Below are positions 1-10,225 of a stretch of DNA of 64,000 nucleotides, piece by piece. Source of the stretch: Chinchilla lanigera (Eukaryota; Chordata; Mammalia; Rodentia; Chinchillidae); the NCBI RefSeq assembly GCF_000276665.1, contig NW_004955405.1:14225423-14289422 (forward strand), in the 5' to 3' direction. Positions within the stretch are counted from its first letter, which is position 1; each line of letters opens with the position of its first letter. The translations under genes and the position numbers were made by a program. The notes beneath the pieces are model-generated. The model did no database searches. It was not told where the DNA came from and was given only the letters and a program-made list of their open reading frames with translations.

Positions 1-140
1 GTGAAGTACTCTCTGAGCAACCAACATCAACCTGAAATCTTTTTCCCTGTTTGCCCCTGTTCTCCCAACCGCTTTCTATTCAAGGATATACTGAAATCAT
101 TGAGATCACATTGTTCAAGCATTTTTGCTTCCTCCTTGTA

Positions 141-207
141 TTTTTCTTCATGCTAAGGGTTAAAGCCAAGGTTCCACGCATGCTAGGCTGAGCTGTATCT
201 CCAGACC
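141..207 (-). mobile_element. Old ID-type SINE fragment, antisense
   Basis: Read on the minus strand, this keeps a degraded tRNA-derived ID head: a match to the '...gctcag...' A-box region, the GCATGC/GCTAGGC core and a B-box-like stretch. The poly-A tail is not clear. Compared with the young copies near 10.1 and 26.2 kb it is heavily diverged. Boundaries are approximate. Confidence 0.45.
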
Positions 208-214
208 TTCCCAT

Positions 215-428
215 TACTTTCTATGTCTTATCCTATCAGCTATTTTTATGTGATGTCTTTAGTATATTGTACCATTTACTTTTTTAAATTATTGTCATAG
301 TTCATGCTAAAATATAAATGCCCGAAAGGCAAAGATTTTTCTTTGAAAATTTCTGATGTGGCTCAGATATGTAGAACAATCCATTATGCTAGGCACAGAA
401 AAAACCTTGGTTTAATAAATATACTTGA
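215..428 (+). mobile_element. Possible L2 3' end
   Basis: The segment has the order typical of the L2 3' end: a purine-rich 'gcaaagatttttct' stretch, then a degraded 'tgctaggcacag' motif, then 'aataaatatacttgatag' resembling the L2 end. The match is by eye and the element is old, so a MIR-family core cannot be excluded. Confidence 0.35.
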
Positions 429-2659
429 TAGATATTAAATTTGATTTTTATGGTACATGAGTTGCATTATGTTTGTAAGTACTTTGTGAGAATTCTTTTA
501 CCTCATACCTTGAGGTTTCAATTTCAGTAGTTCTTAATGAGAATTCCGACTTTTATACAGTTTTGTTTGTATGAACATCTAATATAGTATAATATCTTTG
601 GGCAGAAGGGTCCCAAAATTTTGTAATAATTTTTCCTTGAGAAATGCACTGTTACTTTTTCACTTGAAAGATTTTATTATAAAATAATGTTTGATTTAAA
701 GTAACCTTTTTTCTAATTTCCTTAAAAGAGTAATACTAATGTGTAAATCAGATTAGTCCAGTGGTATTTAGGTAGGTATTTTGGAATAGTAAGGTTTTGC
801 TGCTAGATCTGAAAAATCATAAATCTTAACTGTCTAATTGGCTTAAGGAATAGAGTTATATTAAGATGAGAGTATCGTTTTATCACTTTTATAAATTATC
901 ATAAAATATGATCAAATGTGAGCATAATTCAAAATAACTGAATAGCTGTCCACTGGCTAAAGAATATTAAATTACCTTCCATAACTTCTGCCTGTGAGAT
1001 CAGAACTTTATATGCTTTCTAGAATGTGCCATTCATGCTCATACTCAAGAACATTTGCCAATGCTTTTTCTTTTGTTCTTTAGAATATATCCTGAAGGTC
1101 ACCAGACATCTCATAACACCTAATCTATCGTTCTCCAGATCTTTTGATCTCTTCTGCAGATGAGTATAATACTTGACGAAGTCCTTTCGAACTTTTGTAA
1201 GGCAGAGATGTGTATCTCTTAGAACTCCTGACTTCAAATCCTTTCCTCACAGTGCTTCATGCCCTTCTCCTTTACCTGTCGGGCACAGCGATTCCCAGGT
1301 AATCTTGTAATCATGTGTTAAAAACTCTACAGAACCATTGCTCTGAGCGCCAGAATATTTGTGCGGTGTGACAGCCTGCCTAAGAAAACCTACCCTAGAG
1401 GCATACATGTGAAAGAAACAAGCTTGTTTTGCTGTCAGCAAAATGCAGGAGTGTGGCGCTTGTTACAAGATTTTTAGTCTACCCAAACACACTACCACGA
1501 AGCATCAAATATCAACGTCTCTTGAGTAGACTTCTTCTCTTTTATGCTTCTCTGAAGTCAGAACTGTAGGTCTCTGTTCCAGTGAAATAGCTACACTTGT
1601 TCCTTAGAGAAATGACAGCATTCAAATGTAGATACTTGTCTCATATTTGTTTGCTTTTTACTATTTAACTCTTAAAGGACAAGGAATGAATCCTTTTAGT
1701 CTTATAGTTTTAGTTACAGAGTATCTGGAACATCACATGCCTGAATATTTATTATTTTATTAAATTAATAAATAATTCAATGAATCAATGGCCTAAAATA
1801 ATGCCTATATCATTCAGCTCAGCCCCATCACCTTTGTTAAAATATTAGCTGCTTAATCTTTAAAACCTACAAAATGCCTCTCCTATGCCTCTTTCCTTTC
1901 CCTCCACCCTCTTCCTCTAGGCACATATCACCCCCTACAACAACGAAACAGAAGTCCTACCCCAAGGTACATGTGGATGAAAGCAAGGGCCATTCAGAAT
2001 CCAGATGTTCTTACTACATGTTATGCAGGACTTGCAGGAGTTCATTTGCCGAATACAGTTTATATTTTCAGAAAATTCATCATTTAAAATTGAACATAAC
2101 ATAATAGCACAGGATATAATCTCTAATAAAATTTTGCCAATATTCTTCTTTAGATACACAGGAGAGGTGTTTTAAATTTTTATTGGTGGACCACACCAGT
2201 TATTGCCATAGGGATACAGCCTTCAAGAGGTCAATCGTTATTGTGGACAGGGAAACCTTAATAAAATTTCACTGCTCATTCCCTGGCAGGGGTTAATTAG
2301 TTAAATCCACAATGTTACTTTGTAATTTTCAAGCACATCACACAATTCAAATGCACACAATGAAAAGCAATTTTGTGGTAATGGATATTTGACAAAGAAA
2401 AAAAAAAGCAATGTCAAATTCAGTTGTGCCTACTTCTTTCTTCTAAAAATAATCATTTGGGTCAAAGCATAGTCTTCTGTCTATTAAATCATCCTACCTT
2501 TGGAAACAAAGTATCAGAAGAGCAACAAAAAATGATACTTTATGAGCTAGCAATTAAACACATTGTACAACAAAAAATTAGATACTTCTAGAATAAATAT
2601 CAGAAAGTAAATCTCAGGAAGATGGTGCATTAAAGGAATACGAATGTAGAGTAAGGAGA
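429..2659. other. Unassigned AT-rich sequence
   Basis: I see no gene and no confidently named repeat here. Around 1685-1790 there is a weak L2-like 'aataaataattcaatgaatc' end. Around 1,020-1,460 the base composition is more balanced and CpGs survive, unlike the flanks. Short open frames exist on both strands but have no domain, no splice context and overlap one another. Confidence 0.5.
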
Positions 2660-3030
2660 TACAATAGTTTGTATCTGAAATATCTGCCAATGGCCCAGGT
2701 ACTAAAGACTTGGTCTCCCAGCATGTCACACTATTGTAAGGTGGTGGACCCTTTAAGGTGAGGCTAATTTGGGAGAAGTAAGTCACTGGATGTGTGCCTT
2801 TGAATCTGGTATTTGGACTCAAGATCCTTCTTCTCTTTTCTGCTTCCCAGAAAACAAGAAGAGTACAGGCCTGTTTTATTTTGTGCTGATGGTAGGCTAT
2901 CCTGAGCTGCCATAGGCCCAAAGCAACAGGAGAAAGTGACCACAGACTAAACCCCCTGAAAATGTAAGCCAAATCTTCTATGTTGATTGTCTCAGGAGTT
3001 TTGACAGAGTGACAGAAAGATGACCTATGT
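2660..3030 (+). mobile_element. MaLR-type solo LTR, subfamily A
   Basis: On the plus strand it begins with a degraded 'atagtttgtatctgaaat' and continues through 'acttggtctcccagc', 'ggtggaccctttaagg' and a central 'gctttgggcctatgg' reading on the opposite strand. This is the layout of an ERVL-MaLR LTR. The copy at 42.9-43.3 kb, in the opposite orientation, is clearly the same subfamily. A 193-codon open frame on the minus strand (2547-3128) lies across this LTR and is therefore most likely chance. No internal retroviral sequence is attached. Confidence 0.65.
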
Positions 3031-4699
3031 GGAGGTAAGTGAAAACAATGTTTGATTATTTTTTCTAATCCTTTAAAATTAAAAGGTTTCAATAAAACCT
3101 TTAATATTTCTTTGGAATAGTCATGCAATATTTTTCAAGTTTTATTTTTAAAAACTGCCTCTTCTACTTAGAGTTCCAATGATCTAAATCACTGTAGACC
3201 AACAAATAACATAGTTCAGCAACTAAATACTTTCATATCACAGATCTTTATTTTCCTCCTTCCAAATGCCTGCTTTTCCTGGGGGACTGTAAGTATTCCA
3301 TTAAAATGTACCAGCCAAAAAAGCATGCTTTCACTTTGCTGATAGACAATATTTCACTATTCTGAAAGACAATATTTATAGGTGCATTTTTCTTTGGTGG
3401 CATGTTTTTCAAGACATTTACATTTCAAAGAATTGTTTTGTAAATTTGTATAGCCATCGTTTGGTATCTGTATAATACTCAATTCAAATGAAAACAATAA
3501 ATAAAGAAAAAAGAATAAACACTTATTTTACCTGTATTGTACAGCAGACTCTTTAGCTTCTTCTAAATTAGAACAAGGACACAATTTGAGTAGTCCAAAT
3601 CTATTTCTCCTTACTCAAATTATTCAGTATATTGTGTGTTTTAATTCCACAGTAAAATAATTTCTATTAGTGGAAATTAGCAAGTTTCAACAGGACCGCA
3701 TATCATTGCAGCGTTGAAATAACAAATATTTAATATTGCTAGTCCATTTATCTGGCTTGATTATTACCTAGCCAAGCCCCACGGCTCAGATCTTCTTTCA
3801 TTATGTATTTTCATATCTGTTTTCTTCTTAATAAATGAGTAGTTTTATATAATCTAAAAAATTGAAACGTATTTAAAATTACTAGACATAATCTCACAAG
3901 GAATTTCTGCAGTTGCAAAGATAAATAATTTTCATAATGTTATTAAAAATTCCTTCAATTAAAGAGAATAAATGGTAAAACAATCTAATGAGATCTAGAG
4001 TAAATAAATATATATATAAATATAATAAAATTGGTTTGTCTGATTTGCAGTTTCACTGTTGTACCTCCATGATTTCCTCCAAATCTATGAGTTATTCTAA
4101 GGCATTTTACACTTTTTAACTAGCATTTACTAACTTTATTCTTTTAAACTTTATATTAATTATTATTGGTAGTAATTCTAAAAGTGCATTGCAAGAATAA
4201 GATACTTATTTGGAATCAGAACTTGGTTCAGGGTACTTGTATGTATACACATATCGATATACAAAAACAAAGTTGTCTATATTTTTGTGTTTATATAAAT
4301 TTATGAATTTGTAACATGATATTACACTTGTATATAATATATAATATATATGTTAAATTTGCAATATATAACCAGTTACTGAAGATATACATTCAGCTAT
4401 TAATTTCATCACTAGCATCTCTAAATGTCAAGTTAAATATTTTTTCCTTAATACATAATACTGACAACATAAAATTTTGAAAAGGCTATAACATACAGCA
4501 ACTATCTCATCTAGTCACTAAAAAGGATACCTCTGGTTATACAATTGTTTTCATAGTTTTTAACCTACAACCCATGCTACCTTTTCCTACTTGAATCAAA
4601 GCGTGGTTTCTGAGAGCTATGAAGTTGCTTAACATGATGACCTTTTATTTACACTTTCAGCTTCTCACACCGAAAAGATAATGTGAAATTTACACGTGT
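3031..4699. other. Unassigned AT-rich sequence
   Basis: No gene or nameable repeat. The stretch includes simple AT runs near 4,005-4,025 and 4,320-4,370. A short unit near 3,660-3,800 keeps scattered CpGs and homeodomain-like TAAT/ATTA words, which is only weak grounds for suspecting conserved non-coding DNA. Confidence 0.5.
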
Positions 4700-4915
4700 G
4701 TCTGATCTATTTCACTTAGGAGTATGGTCTCAAGGTCCATTCATTTAGCTATAAGTGATCTAGTTTATCATTCCTTTTTATTTTTTGTTTTTGATACTGC
4801 GATCATACTTAGGACCTCATGATTGCCAGGCATTCACCGTGCTACTGGACTACATCCCTGGCCCTAGTTTATTATTCTTTATGGCTGAGTAGTACACTGT
4901 TGTATAAAAAAAAAA
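4700..4915 (-). mobile_element. Old L1 3' region, antisense, split by an ID
   Basis: The plus strand reads like the reverse complement of an L1 3' region: 'tttcacttaggagtatggtc', 'aggtccattcatttagc', and, after the ID insertion, 'tttatggctgagtagtacac'. The two halves join logically once the ID (4778-4863) and one copy of its duplication are removed. The L1 piece is therefore older than the ID. Confidence 0.65.
4778..4863 (-). mobile_element. ID-type SINE, diverged, antisense
   Basis: The minus strand gives a degenerate ID tRNA-like head; the plus strand ends 'catccctggccc'. It is flanked by near-identical target-site duplications, 18 nt at 4760-4777 (ctagtttatcattccttt) and 17 nt at 4864-4880 (ctagtttattattcttt). 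The duplications fix the ends and show insertion into the older L1 piece. Confidence 0.7.
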
Positions 4916-5442
4916 CAAAAAAACCCAAATTTCTCATAAATGGCAAATAATGAAAACATCTAAGTAGGAATGGAGTAATTTTGTAATTAAAAAAAAAAAT
5001 TAGTTTAGAATTAGACGGGACCTGAGGGAGAAAACTCTAGGCTCAGATGGTTACTTTGGGGAATTTCACCAATGAGTAACATTTTTATTCTACTTTTCAA
5101 TTTGACAGTGTTATATTTTCCACAATAATATATATGTAAATGCATCTTCTATTTATATGAAATGTTTTTGTATTTTTGTTTTTATTTTTCTGTCTTATGT
5201 AATCTATATTTTATGTCCTAAAATTGATTTCTGGCATAAATCCAATATTCTTAAGTAAAAATTTTTATATCAATTTTTTTGTAAAGTGTAAAACTTTCTG
5301 TACTAGTTTTTCTAAGAAGTAGGAATTGACTTTGTAGCTTGTGAAATATGGCAATTCTGAGACAGTCTCTTTCTTACATTAAATAACTATCCAAAAACAG
5401 TAAAACAATGAGGCCCACACCTGCACTCCTTGTTGTCAAAGG
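4916..5442. other. Unassigned AT-rich sequence
   Basis: AT-rich with A-runs (4908-4925, 4988-5000). I recognise no gene or repeat. The start may be the remaining edge of the L1 3' region. Confidence 0.45.
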
Positions 5443-6915
5443 CAATGGTCTCCTACATTTTTGACAAGACAGACTGATTTGTGTAAGATGATTTTTCCAC
5501 TGGTGGGCAAAGAAAAGGCCTCAGGATGATACAAGCAAATTATATTTATTGTGTATGTTCCTGCTGTTATTATTAGGCTGTCATTTATAATGAGATGATT
5601 ATGCAGTTTATCATAATACAGAATCAGTGGGAACCCTGAACTGTTTTTCCTGCAACTAGATGTCCCCACCTGGAGTGACAGAAGACAATGATGCCAGAAG
5701 TGTGCTGCTTAGGCTCAGTCTACTCATAATCACCTTCCAGTTGCTGTCACTGCAGAAGACTCTATTTCACAAAGATAGGATATCAGACAATAGAAGCAGG
5801 TTTTTCAGGCAGTCTTAAGATTCTCTACTTTGACTTAGCCTAAAATATGTGGAAAAATTTGAAGTTGTCTCATATACACGTTTTTTGTTTTTTTTTTTTT
5901 TAGTTTTTTTTCCGGTATCAGGAATCGAACTCACAACCTTGTGCTTGCCAGGCAGGCGCTGTGCCGCTGAGATAAATCCCCAGCCCCTCACATACATTTT
6001 TAAGGCCATGGTCATTTGTAATCTCAAGTAGTTGATTCTCTTCCAGCACAGAAAAAGTTGATTCACCTGGTTTATCACAAATGGGTCACAGTCCATTCCT
6101 TTCACAGAAGATTTTGAGGGCCTTTTGCAGTGGGAAAGTGATGCTTAAACTTTTTTGAGAGTTGAAGTAAGTGATCATGCACAAGCTGAGAGAAAAAAAT
6201 ACTCTAGTTAAGGTTCTTTCAAAATCTCCATTAATGTCTGAAACATGTAAAACATCCCAGTGTTCACTTTTCACCACAATTCCAGTTAGCTTTGAATGTA
6301 GCCACTTTATCCATTGAATCAAACTCTTCCTTGGCATTCCCCCCTGAAGTGACAGAGAAGGAAAGTTCATCAGGTTGAATATATCACACAAGTAATCACA
6401 TTTTGCTACTCACACAGTGTCACTGACATATACTGCCAGTAGTGATAGTTTTACTGAAAGAAATATATGGAACAGCTCCTATAATTCAAAAACTCTGGCC
6501 AGGGCTCTAGCTCTAGAAAACCATTTCACTTCTGTGTCTAAGACAATACTTGTTTGTTTCATGTTTACTTCCACAAAGAGGCACAAACAGACTTGAGTTA
6601 AGGGTACACACTTCAGTGTAGTGATAATTTTAATCACATCCTATTAAAACATTGTTAAGACCCAGTGACATTTTCAGCTACCTAGTATATCCCTCTGGAT
6701 AATGCAGTGTGTTTACTCATATTCAAAAGCAAACTCTTTTACCCAGGCAGTGAACCAGGGCACTGTCCACAAAAGCAGCTACTCTGTCAGTGCATATATC
6801 AACATAAAATGACCAATTTTGTTTTCCTGATATGTAATAGTCCAAAGATTTAAATTGTTCTGCAGCTGTGGCATTCATGACCAGCAAAAGTGAACATAGT
6901 ATCCTCATGCACATT
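5443..6915 (-). mobile_element. hAT-superfamily DNA transposon fossil with transposase remnants
   Basis: The minus strand keeps, in order, pieces of a ZBED/FAM200/GTF2IRD2-like hAT transposase. The first is EQFKSLDYYISGKQNWSF followed by the ICTD catalytic-region motif (about 6860-6750). Next comes TEV-W-S-RALARVFEL (about 6560-6490), then CDIFNLMNFPSLSLQGGM (about 6388-6335), FSQLVHDHLLQLSKKFKHHF (about 6190-6125) and DPFV (about 6087-6075). Past an inserted ID come YETTSN and RW-LVAGK--QGSH (about 5675-5635). Downstream lies a 3' non-coding end that closes in a CAG/CAA-type terminal repeat near 5443. These pieces fall in different frames with many stops, so the gene is dead. The 5' end is not resolved and could lie above 6915. 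A Charlie/Zaphod-like subfamily is likely, but I cannot settle which. Confidence 0.8.
5881..5987 (-). mobile_element. ID-type SINE, young-looking, antisense
   Basis: A T-run at the left end (the poly-A tail on the minus strand) is followed by the whole ID head ending 'ccccagcccc'. The A-box, B-box ('gaatcgaactc' on the plus strand) and the 'gccaggcaggcgc' loop are intact. Flanking 'ctcatatacac' (left) and 'ctcacatacat' (right) look like a target-site duplication. It sits inside the hAT fossil and interrupts its transposase remnant. Confidence 0.9.
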
Positions 6916-7557
6916 CTCCTAAAAGTACAGTATACTTTTCTTGTAATTGTTCATGGTTAATATTTTTGCTACTGGGATATGAAATTTTAAACTTGCCATG
7001 GAAATTCTAAACATTTGGATATCTAGGTTTGAACCACTTTATTTTTCAGAGTACACTGTGAACATTTTCATTTTTGAATTTGCCTTCAGCTTGAGAGTAT
7101 TTTTCCGCTGTACTATTGATTTTAAAATTTTATTTATTTTTTGTTCTTTCTGTGTTATATATGAGGTTTCTCTAGATGCTATCCTCTGTCTGTGAAAGCT
7201 GTCATCTCTGCATTGCTTTTGGTGTTTCTCCAATTCCTTTGCTGATTTGGACACTTTCCCTGTGTTCTCATACACAATATAGATTTTTCTAAGCCATCTT
7301 TTTACACTTTTCAAAGATAGAAATAAAATTGGAGTATTTATTGGGCCACAAAGCAATATTACCAGGTAAAACCACAGAGTGTGCATTACCACGTATTAAC
7401 AAATTGAGAAATATAGCATTTCTTTATTCTGTGTAAACAACTAATAATGCAGAGCCGGGTGCTGAAGCCTGAAACCTATCCTGTCTGCCTTAATTTTCTT
7501 ATCCCTAAAAATACAAAGCAAGACTTAAATCCTTTTTAGAATTTGAGGGATATTTCA
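6916..7557. other. Unassigned; possible 5' part of the hAT fossil
   Basis: The minus strand holds a 117-codon open frame (7039-7392) rich in Lys and Gln, with a hydrophobic start. I cannot match it to the transposase N-terminus or to any other family. It could be eroded 5' hAT sequence or unrelated DNA. Confidence 0.35.
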
Positions 7558-7874
7558 GCTACTTTCCTCCTTGCTAAAATGTAACACTCAACACCCAGGA
7601 TTTAAAGGAGGCTTTGTTTACAGTCCGTAGTCCTCCGGCTCCAAGGCAGGATGACATGGCAGAGAGGCATGGCAGAGGAAAATCTGCTGATGTCACGGTG
7701 GCCAGAAGTAGAGAGTAGGGAAGAGCCAGGGAGGGAGATACATCCTCTGACAAGACTCTACCTCCAATCAAAAAGTCAGCTATCGCACCTTACAATTCAA
7801 TCACCTTCTAAAATCACCCCGCCCCCCAGGACCACATGAGGCCTTTGGTTGACATTCTTGGTTAAAACAATAAC
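7558..7874 (-). mobile_element. MaLR-type solo LTR, subfamily B, antisense
   Basis: The left end 'ctcaacacccaggatttaaa' is the reverse complement of the 'ttaat-ctgggtgtc' LTR 3' end seen intact at 33.1 kb. The middle has 'ggctccaaggcaggatgaca' and the right end 'accacatgaggcctttggtt', the reverse of the LTR 5' start. It is shorter and more diverged than the copy at 32.8 kb. No internal ERV sequence adjoins it. Confidence 0.7.
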
Positions 7875-10081
7875 AAGGCGAAATGTGGTCTAAATCACCC
7901 ACCATAATCAGAAAGAATGTGGACAGTATTTTTCTCCCCTTCTAACTTAAAGCCATGCAATTTTACTTCAGAGTAGAATGAAGGAAGAGACAGATCCTTA
8001 AGCTTCCCTCTTAAGCAGAGCCATCATCTCTCTGCTGCTGGTCTGAAGACAAAAAAAAAAAAAAGAAAAATTTTAAAGAGATCAAGTCCTCAAGGACTCA
8101 AACGTACAAAGAGGGCCATGCTCTTATTTTTAGCTTTGAGATACAGATTCCTGTTTATCACAGAAAATGAACAGAAATGTAGCAATGTACAAGGAAAAAC
8201 ATGAAGACTTCAGATTCTTTCCAAAGTTGATACACTGGTTCTAATGTCTTTTTTTATTATTTTAGCATAATTTTCCTCTCTGGTAAGAAATTTAATGCTC
8301 CCACAGTGGCTCAGTTTTGGGTAGTAACAAGCAAAATTGACAGGGCACCATTATGACTTTGTTATTATTTTCTATTTGGTACACAAATGGATATGTGCTT
8401 GGGGCATATCCTTTGTGATCATTTTTAAATCTGATATATAATACAACAGATATGGTACCACAAGATGTATTTGATGTTTCATGCAGGTAAATTATGTCAT
8501 TTCCTGATATTAATACAAATATTTTACTATTTTATGATAATTCTTTTTTATAACTTCAGAAAATTTTATTCAGATAGTGCACAGAGCTCTATTATTTGCA
8601 TCAAACAAAACTTTTGCTGGCTTGGCTATAGAATTCTCTGGTCTCGTTGTGTGGTTGATTTTTTACTGCAACTGCTGCACGTGGATTTCTGACGACCCCC
8701 TCATAAGGCAGACCCAACTCTTCCTCTTCCCCTTAACTCTCATCCTGTGTTAACCTTATTCAGTTTAACATCATACTCTTTCTGTGGCCAAAACACTCTA
8801 TCGTGTTTGTCCAGGAATCAAAGCACATTTTGTTTAAGTTAAAGGTTTTTGGGAAAATGTAACATGAATTTTTATTTCTTCCTTAATATTTTTCATTAAA
8901 CTTTGTGTGACAATATGGTAGAAATGAAACAGAAAATTTATTTTCTCCCAATTTCACTTGATGATTTGTCAATACTTTTAGAGTTTGGAAAGGATAGCTA
9001 AATCATCCACTTAACCTTTTAGATTCAGAACCAATGGAAGGTACTGTTAGGACATTTTAAAATGTATGTGTTTTATTATCAGATTAGTGGATGTGGCATT
9101 GACTCAAGGAATTTTTCTGATGCTATCTTCACATTGAATAAAGTTTCTCTATTTTGGCACAGAGAAGAAAGCCAGATAGCTTCAAGGACTTTTCAGATGA
9201 ATGAATTGGGGAAGCTTTATGCTTGTGATGTGGGAACATGACTGGGGAAAATGTGTAGAACTCCTCAGAACATAGAACTCCCAGAGAAGCAGAGATGGAC
9301 ATCCACACTTTCATCAGACCTATGACTCTCAGAGTCTGACTGATAACAGTTATTCCTCTATCCACCTGGAACCCTAGGATTAGTCTCTGAAGAGGGTATG
9401 GAGATGCAAGTAGAGGATCATTAGCACTTTCCCTACTATTGAATTTGCCAGATCATCTTTTACATACTTCATATTGTGTATATTTCATCTTAAGGCAGGT
9501 TCACAAACACCAAGGTAGAATGTTCTATCAATGGCAAAGAATCAATGGGGAGATCTTGGCCTCAGGTATAAGGGAAGCTAACCCGTGACACCCTCTGCTT
9601 TTTCCTCACTGTACTCAGTCCTCAATGCACTGGCTCCATCTCACAGATGCCTCTTCCAAACAATAATGCAAGCTTCCCCTCTAGAACAATATGTACTATG
9701 ATGTGTCTTATATGGAAGAAAAGATCATATGTGTGCTTTATTGACCTGAATAATGTCTTGCTTTTCAACTTTTTGTTCTATTTTGGCTAGAATAATTCAA
9801 TTTATTTATATCAGAATTTTATTTATAATGTTATTATGTGAGTATTAAACCATTTACAAGTGAATGTGCTAAGTTGATTTGGTGTTAGGTAATAAAGAAG
9901 ATGATGATTTAAATGTAGGAGTTACAATAATACATGCCATTAGTTTTATGTATATACTTGTGTTTTATAAACTTTTGCACAAATTTAGAGAAAATATCTC
10001 CAGTGTATAAGCACTTTCTATTCAGATTTATATGTCCACTTTGACAAGATTACTTCATTTTAAGCTATCTCCTTTCAAATT
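7875..10081. other. Unassigned AT-rich sequence
   Basis: No gene. I recognise no repeat apart from an A-run near 8051-8065. The stretch 9,120-9,420 is more balanced in composition but matches nothing I know. Confidence 0.5.
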
Positions 10082-10090
10082 GGTAATTTC

Positions 10091-10101
10091 TTCTTTTCTT
10101 T

Positions 10102-10140
<39 letters not shown>

Positions 10141-10216
10141 CCTGTCCGGGAACTGAACTCACGACCTTGTGCTTGCCAGGCAGGCGCTTTTGCCGCTGAG
10201 CTAAATCCCCAGCCCC
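10091..10216 (-). mobile_element. ID-type SINE, young, antisense, long poly-A
   Basis: A T-run of roughly 50 bases with a few C (minus-strand poly-A) precedes an almost undamaged ID head: 'cgggaactgaactcacgacc', 'ttgccaggcaggcgc' and terminal 'ccccagcccc'. A perfect 9-bp duplication, ggtaatttc, flanks it at 10082-10090 and 10217-10225. The long tail and low divergence argue for recent insertion. Confidence 0.95.
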
Positions 10217-10225
10217 GGTAATTTC

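Noticed and set aside
2547..3128. 193-codon minus-strand open frame
   Set aside because: It lies across a MaLR-type LTR, antisense to it, and its residues have no protein domain; the matching LTR at 42.9 kb is not open in this frame.
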